Assembly: GCA_002433805.1 (NCBI GenBank)
Contig: DJIW01000004.1
Span: forward strand, 1-49,030
Source: Competibacteraceae bacterium UBA6584
Lineage (GTDB): Bacteria; Pseudomonadota; Gammaproteobacteria; Competibacterales; Competibacteraceae
Direction of reading: 5' to 3'
Length of the DNA: 49,030 nt
The notes under the pieces are model-generated. The model was not told the origin of the DNA. It saw nothing but the letters and a program-made list of their open reading frames with translations, and ran no database searches. Positions within the stretch are counted from its first letter, which is position 1. Each line of letters starts with the position of its first letter. Shown one piece after another: positions 26,748 to 35,254 of the stretch. The position numbers and the translations under genes are program-made.

Positions 26748-26793
26748 CCTCACCCCTGGTTCCAGGCGATTCTCAAAGCCTCCAGGGGAGAGG
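26748..26793. repeat. Imperfect inverted repeat between convergent genes
   Basis: CCTCACCCCTGG (26748-26759) pairs with CCAGGGGAGAGG (26782-26793) over 12 bp with one mismatch, around a 22-base loop. It sits in the 113-base gap between fccB and the exonuclease gene. The composition resembles short dispersed palindromic repeats found at convergent gene ends; no second copy was noticed in the window. It may act as a terminator or mRNA stabiliser. Confidence 0.5.
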
Positions 26794-26813
26794 GCCACGG
26801 ACGGTTCTTTCTC

Positions 26814-29042
26814 TCAATACTCAACTTTCGCGTACAGCGCCTTGGCGGTGGCCTCTCGGGCGTCTTGCAAGGTCCGGATGCCGTGCGCCGCCAGCAAAGG
26901 AATCATCCGCAAAAACACCTCACCCGTAACCAGGGCGTCGCCCAGCGCGGTGTGGCGCGCCACCACCGTAACGCCCAAGCGCTCGGCGATGGCTTCCAGC
27001 GCGTGCGATTCCTGATGGGGATGGAGCACTTGCGACAGCAGCAAGGTGTCCAACACCGGCTGGGTAAAGCAGACGCCGGTTTGCGCTTCCTTCATTTGCA
27101 GGAAGCGCATATCGAAGGCGGCGTTATGCCCCACCAACACCGTATCCTCGCAATACTCGTGAAATTGGGGCAAAACCTGATCGATGGCCGGCTGGCCGCG
27201 CAGCATTTCGTGGGTGATGCCGTGAACGGTCTGCGCTAGCGACGCGATGGGCCGTTTGGGATCGACCAGTTGTTCGTAGGTTTCATAGCGCAGCAGCCGG
27301 TTGTTGACGATGCGCACCGCGCCGATGGCGATGATCTCATCGCCGGTCGAGGGATCGAGGCCGGTGGTTTCGGTGTCGATGACGGTATAGGCCAACTCCG
27401 CGAGCGGAATCTGGTCGAGTTCGGGAGTTTGACCGGCTTGATGGAATAAATCGAAATCGTAGAATTCCGGCCGGCTTTCGCCCGATCGCACCGGCGCGTT
27501 GGGCGTGGGGCGCGTCGGTTTCGCCATCGGCAGCAGGAACCGGATAAAGGGCCGTTGCCGGATGTGATCGACCATGTAGACGATTTCGGCGCCCATCCGG
27601 TCGGTCACATCGCGCAGCGTCAGAGGACTGTCCTCGCCGCCGGCGCGCATGGTATCCGTCTCCCAGTTATACAACACGCCCTGCGACAGCACCGGTTCGG
27701 ACCACAGCAGATCGAGTTCGGCGATCCGCGCGTGCTTGGTGAGGTTGAAACACACCTCGCGGACCTGATGGCTCTCTTTCAATCGGCCCGCCAAATAGGC
27801 GAAGGACTGCACCAGCATATAGCTGTCGGCCTTGATCCAGATCGAATCGTCGAGCACTTCCGAGAGCGTGCGCATCCCCAGCCGGCTCTCGATCCGCCGC
27901 CGCGCCGCCGCCACGGCGTCCACCCCCAGCATCTCCTCCAACGGCCAGCGGGTCTTAAGCGAATCGGCGTACTCGGAACTGGTTTTATCGAGCTTGCCGC
28001 TCAGTCCGCGCGCCTCCTCGCGAATCACCCGCAGAAAGCGGTCGCGGTAGGTCGGTTCGCAGTCCGGGTAATCGGTCAAGGTCTCCACGGCGGCGCGGAT
28101 ATTGGCCAGCGCCGCCCGACTGCCTTCCGTGAGCGACTGGAGCAACATATCGCGCAGGCTTTCCACCTCGAAGGTGTGAGTGACATTTTCCAAGGTCATC
28201 ACAAAACCGCCGGTGGCCGACGCGGGCTTGGCCGACGCCTTCGCTTCAACCGGCGCGGCGCGGCTGTCACCCGGCTCGGAATCGCGTCCGGGCGGTCCGA
28301 GCGAGGCCAAGACCGGCGCGAGCCGCACCCGGATCAGCTGTCCGGTTCGGGTGGTAAACACGAATTGCGCGTTGGAATCGGCCTCATTTTTTTCCAGACG
28401 GGCGTGTACCCTCTCCAGCGCATGGTTTAGCAGGCTGCGGTCCACGATGGTAAAAATGGAGCGGCCGAGTCCGATCAAGGCCACCGAGATTTCATTCCGA
28501 GCGTTTTCCGGCGCGCACAGCGTCTGGCGCGCGCGCTCGTTATAGAGCAGGATGCGCCCGTCGGCGTTGCAGACCAGCACGCCTTCGGTCAACTCAGACA
28601 TCAGTGCCGCCAGCCGATTTTTTTCCTCCTCGACCGAGGATTTCGCGTGCGCGACCTTGGCTTCCAGATCGCGCGCCAGCATTTCGCCGTGCTCCGCCAG
28701 ATCGTTGACCGCCTGCCTCAGCCGTTTCAATTCGGGCGGCCCGACCGATTCCAAGCGGTGGCTGGAATTGGCATTGAGGGTGATGCGAATGCCTTCGGCG
28801 ATTTTCAGCGGGCCCTTGACGTAGATCCGGTAGGCCACGGCGAACGCGGCGCCGAGCACGATCAACGCCAAAAGCCCGATCTCCAAAATCAATTCAGCGC
28901 GCGGCCTCAGCACCTCCAACAGCTTTTGTTGTTCGTCTCGCTCCAGGGAATGGAAAACCGCGTAGCCCGCCAAACCCTCCAAGCCGGCCAGCAGCATCAA
29001 AAAGGTGGAGAGCGCAATCAGGAAACGGGCATTTTCGCTCAT
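26814..29042 (-). CDS. Membrane sensor-like protein fused to a DEDDh 3'-5' exonuclease
   Basis: A 742-aa chimera. Two membrane helices (about 8-30 and 51-72) are followed by a HAMP-like segment (to ~125), a coiled stretch and a PAS domain (about 145-290, LTEGVLVCNADGRILLYN). A region spaced like a histidine kinase core comes next (about 293-520). It has no phosphoacceptor His in the expected helix (LRDMLLQSLTEGSRAALANI) and no recognisable N, G1 or G2 boxes. The C-terminus (about 550-742) is a DnaQ/PolC-like exonuclease with intact motifs: Asp556 and Glu558 (DTE), Asp644 (HNAAFD), and His697 and Asp702 (HTALGD). It diverges from the DUF4212-symporter operon. Similar proteins are often labelled DNA polymerase III epsilon subunit, which the architecture does not support. 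Confidence 0.9.
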   Translation of the reverse strand: MSENARFLIALSTFLMLLAGLEGLAGYAVFHSLERDEQQKLLEVLRPRAELILEIGLLALIVLGAAFAVAYRIYVKGPLKIAEGIRITLNANSSHRLESVGPPELKRLRQAVNDLAEHGEMLARDLEAKVAHAKSSVEEEKNRLAALMSELTEGVLVCNADGRILLYNERARQTLCAPENARNEISVALIGLGRSIFTIVDRSLLNHALERVHARLEKNEADSNAQFVFTTRTGQLIRVRLAPVLASLGPPGRDSEPGDSRAAPVEAKASAKPASATGGFVMTLENVTHTFEVESLRDMLLQSLTEGSRAALANIRAAVETLTDYPDCEPTYRDRFLRVIREEARGLSGKLDKTSSEYADSLKTRWPLEEMLGVDAVAAARRRIESRLGMRTLSEVLDDSIWIKADSYMLVQSFAYLAGRLKESHQVREVCFNLTKHARIAELDLLWSEPVLSQGVLYNWETDTMRAGGEDSPLTLRDVTDRMGAEIVYMVDHIRQRPFIRFLLPMAKPTRPTPNAPVRSGESRPEFYDFDLFHQAGQTPELDQIPLAELAYTVIDTETTGLDPSTGDEIIAIGAVRIVNNRLLRYETYEQLVDPKRPIASLAQTVHGITHEMLRGQPAIDQVLPQFHEYCEDTVLVGHNAAFDMRFLQMKEAQTGVCFTQPVLDTLLLSQVLHPHQESHALEAIAERLGVTVVARHTALGDALVTGEVFLRMIPLLAAHGIRTLQDAREATAKALYAKVEY

Positions 29043-29224
29043 AAAACCGCACTCAAAAGTCCGATAGCCATGAAGTACATTGTTTTTTTGCGGGCCCGCA
29101 GCTCAGTCATGGAAACCTTGAAGGCCGCATGGAAAAAACCAAAAGCACCTTATACAGTTATAGAGCTTGGCCGCCCGGTTGCGCAAAGGCCATGTTAACT
29201 TTCAACCCGAGGGGAATAAAACAA

Positions 29225-29536
29225 ATGTCTTCCGAAGTGTACGAGCGGATCCGAAGAAATCCGAAATTCGATGAACTGGTGTCGAAACGCAGCAGCTTCG
29301 CCTGGACGCTCACGGCGGTGGTGCTGGGTCTTTATTTCATTTTCATCATGGTCGTGGCCTTCAATCCGACGCTGCTGGCCAAGCCGATCTGGGAAGGCGG
29401 CGTCGCCAGCATCGCCTGGCCGATCGGCGCGGGCCTGATCCTGCTGTTCTGGCTGTTGACCGGGCTCTACGTCCGGCGCGCCAACGGCGAATTCGATGAT
29501 ATCAACTCCGAGATTATCCGGGGGGCCATCGAATGA
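29225..29536 (+). CDS. DUF4212 small membrane subunit of a sodium/solute symporter
   Basis: A 103-aa membrane protein of the DUF4212 family, with two hydrophobic helices (about 25-50 and 62-83) and a short acidic C-terminus. It starts at ATG 29225, preceded at a distance by GAGGGG; a longer frame to 29129 adds a non-conserved extension. The stop overlaps the next start as ATGA (29533-29536). DUF4212 proteins occur almost always just ahead of an SSS-family symporter and are presumed to be its small subunit, as in other two-part organic-acid transporters. The gene resembles the short partner of acetate permease ActP-like systems. Confidence 0.9.
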   Translation: MSSEVYERIRRNPKFDELVSKRSSFAWTLTAVVLGLYFIFIMVVAFNPTLLAKPIWEGGVASIAWPIGAGLILLFWLLTGLYVRRANGEFDDINSEIIRGAIE

Positions 29537-31206
29537 ACCATCAATGGTTAAAATTTGGCGTCGCGGCGCTGGCGCTGGGCTGGATGGGCTTGGCCGTGGC
29601 GGCCCCGGATGTCGGGCAGGCGCAGAAACAGGCGATCAACATCCACGCCATCGTGATGTTTTTCATCTTCGTGGCCGCGACCTTGGGCATCACCTACTGG
29701 GCGGCCCAGCGCACCAAGACGGCCAGCGATTATTACTCCGCCGGCGGCGGCATCACCGGCACCCAAAACGGTCTGGCCATCGCCGGCGACTACATGTCGG
29801 CGGCCACCCTGCTCGGCCTCACCAGCCTGACCTATTTCCAGGGCTTTGACGGCTACATCTACTGCATCTGCTTCTACGTCGGTTGGCCGTTCATCATGTT
29901 CATCATGGCCGAGCGGCTGCGCAACCTGGGCAAGTTCACCTTCGCCGATATTACCTCGTATCGACTGGATCAACGCAAGGTGCGCACCGTCGCCGCCATC
30001 GGCTCCTTGACCGTGGTGGTGTTCTATTTGATCGCCCAGATGGTCGGCGCGGGCCAGTTGATCAAATTGCTGTTCGGTCTGGAATATTGGATGGCGGTGG
30101 TCATCGTCGGCGTGTTGATGGTGATTTACGTCACCTTCGGCGGCATGATCGCCACCACCTGGGTGCAGATCATCAAAGCCTGCCTGCTGCTCGGCGGCGG
30201 CACCCTGGTGATGCTGTTGGCGTTCTCCCGCTTCGGTTTCAGCCTTGAAACGCTGGCCAGCCAGGCGGTTGCCAACTCCAAGAAAGGCATCGCGCTCATG
30301 GGTCCGGGTTCCCTACTGGCCGATCCGATCACGGCGGTTTCGCTGTCGTTGGGCTTGATGTTCGGCACCGCCGGCCTTCCGCACATCCTGATGCGCTTCT
30401 TCACCGTGCCCAACGCCAAGGAAGCGCGCAAGAGCGTGTTCATCGCCACCCTGTGCGTCGGCTTCTTCTTTACCGTGGTGGCGATCATGGGCTTGGCGGC
30501 GATCACCATCGTCGGCACTGATCCCCAGTATTTTGAAGGGGGCGATCTGGCTGGCAAACTGCGCGGCGGCGGCAACATGCCGGCCATGCATTTGGCGCAC
30601 GCGGTCGGCGGCAACCTGATGCTGGGCTTTTTGTCGGCGGTGGCCTTCGCCACGATTTTGGCCGTGGTGTCAGGATTGGCGCTGGCCGGCGCGTCGGCGA
30701 TTTCGCATGACCTGTATGCCAACGTGATCCGCCGGGGTCAGGCCACCGAGGCTGAGGAAGTGCGTGTGTCCAAGCGCTCCTCGCTGTTCCTGGGCGTGCT
30801 GGCCGTGCTGCTCGGCATCGCCTTCGAAAAACAGAACGTGGCCTTCATGGTCGGTCTGGCCTTCGGCGTCGCCGCTTCGTGTAATTTCCCGGTGCTGATC
30901 CTGTCGATGTACTGGAAAGGCTTGACCACCCGCGGCGCGATCTGGGGCAGCATCGCCGGTCTGGTATCGGCGGTGTTGATCGTGGTGCTGTCCAAGGCGG
31001 TATGGGTGACCGTGCTCGGCAACAAGGATCCGCTGTTCCCCTACGAGCAACCGGCGATCTTCTCGATGCCGATCGCGTTCTTCTTCGCGTGGTTGGGCTC
31101 GGTGACGGACACCAGCGCTCAAGCGGCTCAGGAGAAAGAAGCGTTCGAAGATCAGTACGTGCGCGCGCAAACCGGCTTCGGCGCGGCGGGCGCGGCGGCG
31201 CACTGA
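29533..31206 (+). CDS. Sodium/solute symporter, ActP-like (probable acetate uptake)
   Basis: A 557-aa member of the sodium:solute symporter family. About 13 hydrophobic segments are visible, and the family's core blocks are intact: ITYWAAQRTKTASDYYSAGG near the start, GDYMSAATLLGLTSLTYFQG, and GLMFGTAGLPHILMRFFTVP. Its partner DUF4212 gene overlaps it. ActP-type members take up acetate or related short organic acids with Na+. Substrate is inferred from family and partner, not from residues. In an organism that makes storage polymers, acetate is a likely key carbon source. It diverges from the sensor/exonuclease gene, a recurring neighbourhood that suggests joint control. Confidence 0.92.
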   Translation: MNHQWLKFGVAALALGWMGLAVAAPDVGQAQKQAINIHAIVMFFIFVAATLGITYWAAQRTKTASDYYSAGGGITGTQNGLAIAGDYMSAATLLGLTSLTYFQGFDGYIYCICFYVGWPFIMFIMAERLRNLGKFTFADITSYRLDQRKVRTVAAIGSLTVVVFYLIAQMVGAGQLIKLLFGLEYWMAVVIVGVLMVIYVTFGGMIATTWVQIIKACLLLGGGTLVMLLAFSRFGFSLETLASQAVANSKKGIALMGPGSLLADPITAVSLSLGLMFGTAGLPHILMRFFTVPNAKEARKSVFIATLCVGFFFTVVAIMGLAAITIVGTDPQYFEGGDLAGKLRGGGNMPAMHLAHAVGGNLMLGFLSAVAFATILAVVSGLALAGASAISHDLYANVIRRGQATEAEEVRVSKRSSLFLGVLAVLLGIAFEKQNVAFMVGLAFGVAASCNFPVLILSMYWKGLTTRGAIWGSIAGLVSAVLIVVLSKAVWVTVLGNKDPLFPYEQPAIFSMPIAFFFAWLGSVTDTSAQAAQEKEAFEDQYVRAQTGFGAAGAAAH

Positions 31207-31270
31207 TCCAAATCCCGTCCGGACGACCGCGCCAAGCCATCGGCCGGTCGCCAACGGTTTTGACAGCGCG

Positions 31271-31297
31271 GCGGCGGGTGTTTAAACCGCCCGCCGC
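31271..31297. terminator. Hairpin across the RlmC-like stop codon
   Basis: GCGGCGGGTG (31271-31280) pairs with CGCCCGCCGC (31288-31297), with a single mismatch or G-U pair and a 7-base loop TTTAAAC. The loop holds the TAA stop of the minus-strand methyltransferase. The symporter gene converges from the left, so the element may end transcription from either side. Confidence 0.5.
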
Positions 31298-32415
31298 AGC
31301 AACGCCAAAGTCTCGACGTGGTGGGTTTGCGGAAAGAAGTCGTAAGGCTGCAACGCTTCCACCGCATAACCCGCCGCCGTCAAGCCTTGCAAATCACGGC
31401 TTAAAGTCCCGGCGCTGCACGACAGATAAGCCAGTCGTTCGGGCCTAAACTGCTCGGTCGCCCACTCCAAAATCTCAGGCTCCAAGCCGGTGCGCGGCGG
31501 GTTGAGGTAAAGCAACCGGCTTTTGCGCGACGGCGTCCAGTCCCGCAATTGCGGCAGCCGGTCAACGCACTTGCCGCGCAACACTTCAGCCCACGGCGCG
31601 TTCAGCCGCGCGCATTCCACCGCCTCGCCCCCCAATTCCACGCCCAGCACCCGCGCCCCGCGCGCGGTCCAGCGGCTCAGACTGGCCCCGATGCCGCAAT
31701 ACAGATCGGCGAGGCCATCGCCGGCTTGCGGCGCTAAAAACGCCTCGGCCGCATCGAGCGCTTGCCGGTACAGCACCGGAATCAACTGTTGGAAGGCGGT
31801 TGGTCCGTAGATCAAACCCAAGGCATCCCGCGAGCGGGGTCGGCCCCAGAGCAATTGCCAGCCGTTGCGGGCGAACAACCGCCGGCCGGCGGCCGGATGT
31901 CGGTGCAGCCACAGCCCCTCTAACCCGACCGCCGCCAGCGCCTCGCACGCCGCCACGCTCAAGCCATCGAGCGAGGCGACGCGGTGCGACTTGACGATCA
32001 ACGTGGCCTGCGCGCCGGATTGAACCAAGAAAGCCAAGGGAAACAGCGGATAAGGCGGTAATACCTGCATCAACCACCGCACCAGCGCCCGCACTGAATC
32101 CGCGTGAACCGGACAGTCGGGAATCGGAATCAACTCATCGCGCCGCCACAAGCCAAATTGCCAACCCGCCGCCTCGCTCCAAACCGCCGACAGACAGACT
32201 TTGCGTCGGTAAGCCCAACGCGCGGCCTCGTCGACAGTTTGCAGCGGTTGCAACCGTTCCGCCCAAGGCGCGAGCCGTTCGCGCAACCAGGCCGCTTTTT
32301 GCGCCGCGCTGTCGGCCGCGCTCAAGTTGCGATGGCGGCAACCCGGACAACGGCTCTCGCAACCGGCGGCCAATTTCAAGGCGCAGTCGCTGGATTCGCG
32401 TTCAATGACGGACAC
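31282..32415 (-). CDS. RlmC/TrmA-family m5U RNA methyltransferase
   Basis: A 377-aa SAM-dependent uracil-5-methyltransferase (COG2265). The N-terminal cysteines Cys11, Cys19, Cys23 and Cys26 fit a [4Fe-4S] cluster. There is no TRAM domain, as in RlmC (E. coli RlmC is 375 aa and also starts with a Cys cluster). The SAM-binding segment LADLYCGIGASLS, the NPPRTG motif, the catalytic-Cys motif SCSAGTLSRDL and the FFPQTHHVETLALLRR close are all present. RlmC (23S rRNA U747) is therefore the closest guess, but TrmA or RlmD specificity cannot be excluded. It diverges closely from the zinc-ribbon gene. Confidence 0.88.
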   Translation of the reverse strand: MSVIERESSDCALKLAAGCESRCPGCRHRNLSAADSAAQKAAWLRERLAPWAERLQPLQTVDEAARWAYRRKVCLSAVWSEAAGWQFGLWRRDELIPIPDCPVHADSVRALVRWLMQVLPPYPLFPLAFLVQSGAQATLIVKSHRVASLDGLSVAACEALAAVGLEGLWLHRHPAAGRRLFARNGWQLLWGRPRSRDALGLIYGPTAFQQLIPVLYRQALDAAEAFLAPQAGDGLADLYCGIGASLSRWTARGARVLGVELGGEAVECARLNAPWAEVLRGKCVDRLPQLRDWTPSRKSRLLYLNPPRTGLEPEILEWATEQFRPERLAYLSCSAGTLSRDLQGLTAAGYAVEALQPYDFFPQTHHVETLALLRRAV

Positions 32416-32438
32416 GGTGGCTGATAATAGGGAGAGCG

Positions 32439-32660
32439 ATGAAAGAGGACAAAACCATGGTCAGCAGCTATTTGATCTGCGATGAATGCGGGCGCTTCGG
32501 GCCGCCGGCCGGTTTCTTGAGCCAAAACGGGTTGCGCCTGTGTTATCAGTGCTGGTTTCAACAGCGGTTAGACGACCAGCAGCCGCCAGCCACGGACCCG
32601 GCCATCGAATCCGAGGACGAATCGGCTTTGGATCGACCGGATCACCCCCAGAAGCGTTGA
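32439..32660 (+). CDS. Small zinc-ribbon-like protein
   Basis: A 73-aa protein not assigned to a family. Two Cys pairs, CDEC (about 14-17) and CYQC (about 35-38), fit a zinc ribbon or rubredoxin-like knuckle of about 25 residues. The C-terminal half (after QQRLDDQQP) is acidic and looks disordered. ATG 32439 follows GGGAG by about six bases; an in-frame ATG at 32457 is an alternative. It diverges from the methyltransferase gene across 23 bases and converges with the EamA gene. Its function is unknown; a metal-binding or protein-protein role is the most that can be said. Confidence 0.72.
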   Translation: MKEDKTMVSSYLICDECGRFGPPAGFLSQNGLRLCYQCWFQQRLDDQQPPATDPAIESEDESALDRPDHPQKR

Positions 32661-32692
32661 TCGGCTCAAATCAGGCTTTTCCACAAGCGCCA

Positions 32693-33628
32693 TCAGCCTC
32701 GATTATCGACGGCCAGCGGCGCGGCGGGAGGCGCCGCCGGTTTAGCGGACGCGGCTCGAACCGCCGCCAATTGCGACAGCAACATGCCGGCGAACATCAA
32801 AGCACAGCCGAGCAAACCCCGATCCGATAAGCTTTCTTGCAGCAGCCACCAACCGCCCAGCACCGCGAACACCGTTTCCAGACTGAGGATGATGGCGGCA
32901 TGGGCGGGCGGGGCATCGCGCTGGGCCACCACTTGCAGGGTATAAGCAACGCCGACCGACAACAAACCGCCGTATAAAATCGGCATCATGGCCGCCTCCA
33001 ACGCCTGTAGGGCGATCGGCTCGATCACGATGGCGACGATCAGGCTCAACGCCCCGCATACGATAAATTGCAGGCAAGCCAGCAATACCGGTTCGATGTG
33101 CCGGCCCGACAGCCAGCCGATCACCAGCACGTGGCCCGCCCAAAATAAAGCGCCGACCAACACCAGGCCATCGCCTTTAGCCAGCGTGAAGTTGTCAGTG
33201 ACCGTCAGCAAATACAAACCCAGCATCGCAATCACCGCGCCGGCCCAGGTCGCCCACGGCGTGCGCTGGCCCCACAGCAACCCGAGCAGCGGCACCAGAA
33301 CCACATACAAGCCGGTGATGAATCCCGCCTTGCCGGCGGTGGTATAGACGATGCCGACCTGTTGCAACGACGCGCCGGCGAACAGCAGCAAGCCGGCCAG
33401 CAGGCCGCCGCCCGCAATCGACCGCCAACCGCCCGCCGGGCGATCCGCGGCGCTGCGTCGGGCAATCAACAGCAACGGCAGCAGCGAGGCCGCCCCCAAC
33501 AGGAAACGGACACCGTTGTAACTAAAGGGGCCGACATGCTCCATGCCGATCCGCTGGGCGACGAAGGCGAACCCCCAAATCACCGCCGTCACTAACAGCA
33601 GGAATTCCGCTTTCAATCTCTTGGACAT
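32693..33628 (-). CDS. EamA/DMT-family transporter
   Basis: A 311-aa membrane protein with ten hydrophobic segments in two EamA repeats, the drug/metabolite transporter fold. The first repeat begins LLLVTAVIWGFAFVAQR and the second LVLVGALFWAGHVLVIG, each with the conserved W-G/W-A pattern. The start is ambiguous: ATG 33628 was chosen because it opens at MSKRLK before the first helix, whereas a longer frame to 33742 adds 38 hydrophilic residues. No strong ribosome binding site decides it. These transporters export or import small metabolites; the substrate is unknown. Confidence 0.88.
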   Translation of the reverse strand: MSKRLKAEFLLLVTAVIWGFAFVAQRIGMEHVGPFSYNGVRFLLGAASLLPLLLIARRSAADRPAGGWRSIAGGGLLAGLLLFAGASLQQVGIVYTTAGKAGFITGLYVVLVPLLGLLWGQRTPWATWAGAVIAMLGLYLLTVTDNFTLAKGDGLVLVGALFWAGHVLVIGWLSGRHIEPVLLACLQFIVCGALSLIVAIVIEPIALQALEAAMMPILYGGLLSVGVAYTLQVVAQRDAPPAHAAIILSLETVFAVLGGWWLLQESLSDRGLLGCALMFAGMLLSQLAAVRAASAKPAAPPAAPLAVDNRG

Positions 33629-33815
33629 GGCTAGCATCATGGGTTGATCAATTCGGTCCGCGCATCCGATGGCGCTTCCAGGCGGGGGCGGCGGGTCTGA
33701 AACGGCGGATCGCATCATAGCGGACTCGCTGGATTCCGACATGGACGCGGCGGTCGGCGTGAAAGCTTAGAGGAAGCAGCGCGCAAAAACGATCAGCGGC
33801 CGATGACAAGTTCGC

Positions 33816-33843
33816 TTGCCCGGCGGCGGAAAATCCTTATACT
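33816..33843 (+). promoter_or_regulatory. Probable sigma-70 promoter of tRNA-Leu
   Basis: A -35-like TTGCCC (33816-33821) and a -10-like TATACT (33838-33843) are separated by 16 bases. The -10 box ends 17 bases before the mature tRNA, so transcription would start about 10 bases ahead of it. This fits a stable-RNA promoter. Confidence 0.6.
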
Positions 33844-33860
33844 TGCACTCCTCTCTCCCA

Positions 33861-33946
33861 GCCGGGATGGCGGAATGGTAGACGCAGTGGACTCAAAATC
33901 CACCGGTAGTGATACCGTGAGAGTTCGAGTCTCTCTCCCGGCACCA
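33861..33946 (+). tRNA. tRNA-Leu(CAA)
   Basis: A class II tRNA of 86 nt with encoded CCA. The acceptor stem GCCGGGA (33861-33867) pairs with TCCCGGC (33936-33942), with discriminator A at 33943 and CCA at 33944-33946. The anticodon stem GTGGA/TCCAC encloses the loop CTCAAAA, anticodon CAA, which reads the UUG leucine codon. The long variable arm (CGGTAGTGATACCG) and the T-arm AGAGTTCGAGTCTCT are well formed. A promoter is visible just upstream. Confidence 0.97.
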
Positions 33947-33992
33947 AGTTTCAGTCGCTCTCTGCTCGATCAGATGATCCGCGACAGCACCC

Positions 33993-34955
33993 ATGCCCGA
34001 ACAGCCTGACGCCGACGCCGTCCTCGCTTATCTGCGGGACTTGCAAGACCGGCTGACCCAGGCTCTCGAAACCGCTGACGGCGCGGCGAGCTTCACTGAA
34101 GATGCCTGGGAACGCCCCACGACCGGCGGAAACCTCGCCGGCGGCGGTCGGACCCGAGTGCTGCGCGATGGCGCGGTCTTCGAGCAGGCCGGCATCAATT
34201 TCTCGCACGTCACCGGAACCCGTCTGCCGCCTTCCGCCACCGCCCAGCGGCCGGAATTGGCCGGACGCGGCTTCGAGGCCACCGGCGTGTCGCTGGTCGC
34301 GCATCCCTGCAACCCCTACGTCCCGACCTCGCACGCCAACGTCCGCTTTTTCATTGCGGCGTCCGAGCGGGCCGAACCGATCTGGTGGTTCGGCGGCGGC
34401 TTCGATTTAACCCCGTATTACGGCTTTGAGGACGATTGCATCCATTGGCATCGCACCGCGCGAGCGGCGTGCGAACCGTTCGGAGCGGACGCGCATCCAC
34501 GCTTCAAACAATGGTGCGACGATTACTTCTTCATCAAACACCGCAACGAACCGCGCGGCATCGGCGGGCTGTTCTTCGACGATCTCAACGAGTGGGGTTT
34601 CGAGCGTTGTTTCGCCTTCCTGCGCAGCGTCGGCGACCACTACCTCCCAGCCTACCTGCCCATCGTGGAACGGCGGCGGGCGCTGGCCTACGGCGGGCGG
34701 GAACGAGAATTTCAGCTCTACCGGCGCGGGCGCTACGTCGAATTCAACCTGGTTTACGACCGGGGCACGCTGTTTGGCTTGCAGTCGGGGGGGCGCACCG
34801 AATCCATCCTGATGTCGCTGCCGCCCCAGGTGCGCTTCGAATACGGCTGGCGGCCGCAGCCTGGAAGTCCGGAAGCACGACTGTACGATTATTTTCTCAA
34901 ACCGCGCGACTGGCTGGCGGAACACGCCATCGCGCGGGACGCTGGATCGATTTAA
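33993..34955 (+). CDS. hemF: Oxygen-dependent coproporphyrinogen III oxidase
   Basis: A 320-aa HemF, which converts coproporphyrinogen III to protoporphyrinogen IX using O2 in haem synthesis. Characteristic stretches are GGNLAGGGRTRVL near the start, FEQAGINFSHVTG, WFGGGFDLTPYY, HPRFKQWCDDYFF, RGIGGLFFDDL and EFNLVYDRGTLFGLQ, all intact. Length is close to the E. coli enzyme (299 aa). It starts at ATG 33993, 46 bases after tRNA-Leu; the ribosome binding site is poor. Its TAA overlaps the TAA of the DUF2789 gene on the other strand. It points to an aerobic or facultative lifestyle. Confidence 0.97.
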   Translation: MPEQPDADAVLAYLRDLQDRLTQALETADGAASFTEDAWERPTTGGNLAGGGRTRVLRDGAVFEQAGINFSHVTGTRLPPSATAQRPELAGRGFEATGVSLVAHPCNPYVPTSHANVRFFIAASERAEPIWWFGGGFDLTPYYGFEDDCIHWHRTARAACEPFGADAHPRFKQWCDDYFFIKHRNEPRGIGGLFFDDLNEWGFERCFAFLRSVGDHYLPAYLPIVERRRALAYGGREREFQLYRRGRYVEFNLVYDRGTLFGLQSGGRTESILMSLPPQVRFEYGWRPQPGSPEARLYDYFLKPRDWLAEHAIARDAGSI

Positions 34956-35200
34956 GTCGATTTCTGCTCCGGTTGCAGCATGGCGTTCAGCTCATCGACC
35001 GCCGCCGCCCAGTCGGAATCTTCCTTGAAGGCTTCCCGCAAGAACCCGGCTTGCGCCGGCGTCCACCACGGCGCTTTTTCCAACGACACGTTTTCGGGTA
35101 GCGGGCGGTGCTCGCGAATGAAGGCGTTGATCGCGCCCTCATCGGAGGCCAGACCCAGTTGGTCAAACAACTGATTGAGATTGTAAACGGTGGTGTTCAT
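34952..35200 (-). CDS. DUF2789 family protein
   Basis: An 82-aa soluble helical protein matching the DUF2789 family: it opens LNQLFDQLGLASDEGAINAF, has the central HRPLPENVSLEKAPWWTPAQ and ends in an Ala/Glu-rich helix. ATG 35200 follows AGGAG by seven bases. Its stop codon overlaps the hemF stop (34952-34955), so the pair converge with no spacer. The family occurs widely in gammaproteobacteria and has no established function. Confidence 0.85.
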   Translation of the reverse strand: MNTTVYNLNQLFDQLGLASDEGAINAFIREHRPLPENVSLEKAPWWTPAQAGFLREAFKEDSDWAAAVDELNAMLQPEQKST

Positions 35201-35254
35201 ACCCGCTCCTGCTCGCTGTGCTGAGGGACTGGAATATTGAGTATAGGCTTTGGC

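Noticed and set aside
29090..29099. Perfect palindrome GCGGGCCCGC after seven T residues
   Set aside because: The T-run is on the wrong side for a plus-strand terminator, and on the minus strand the stem would be followed by A residues. It could be an operator, but there is nothing else to support that.
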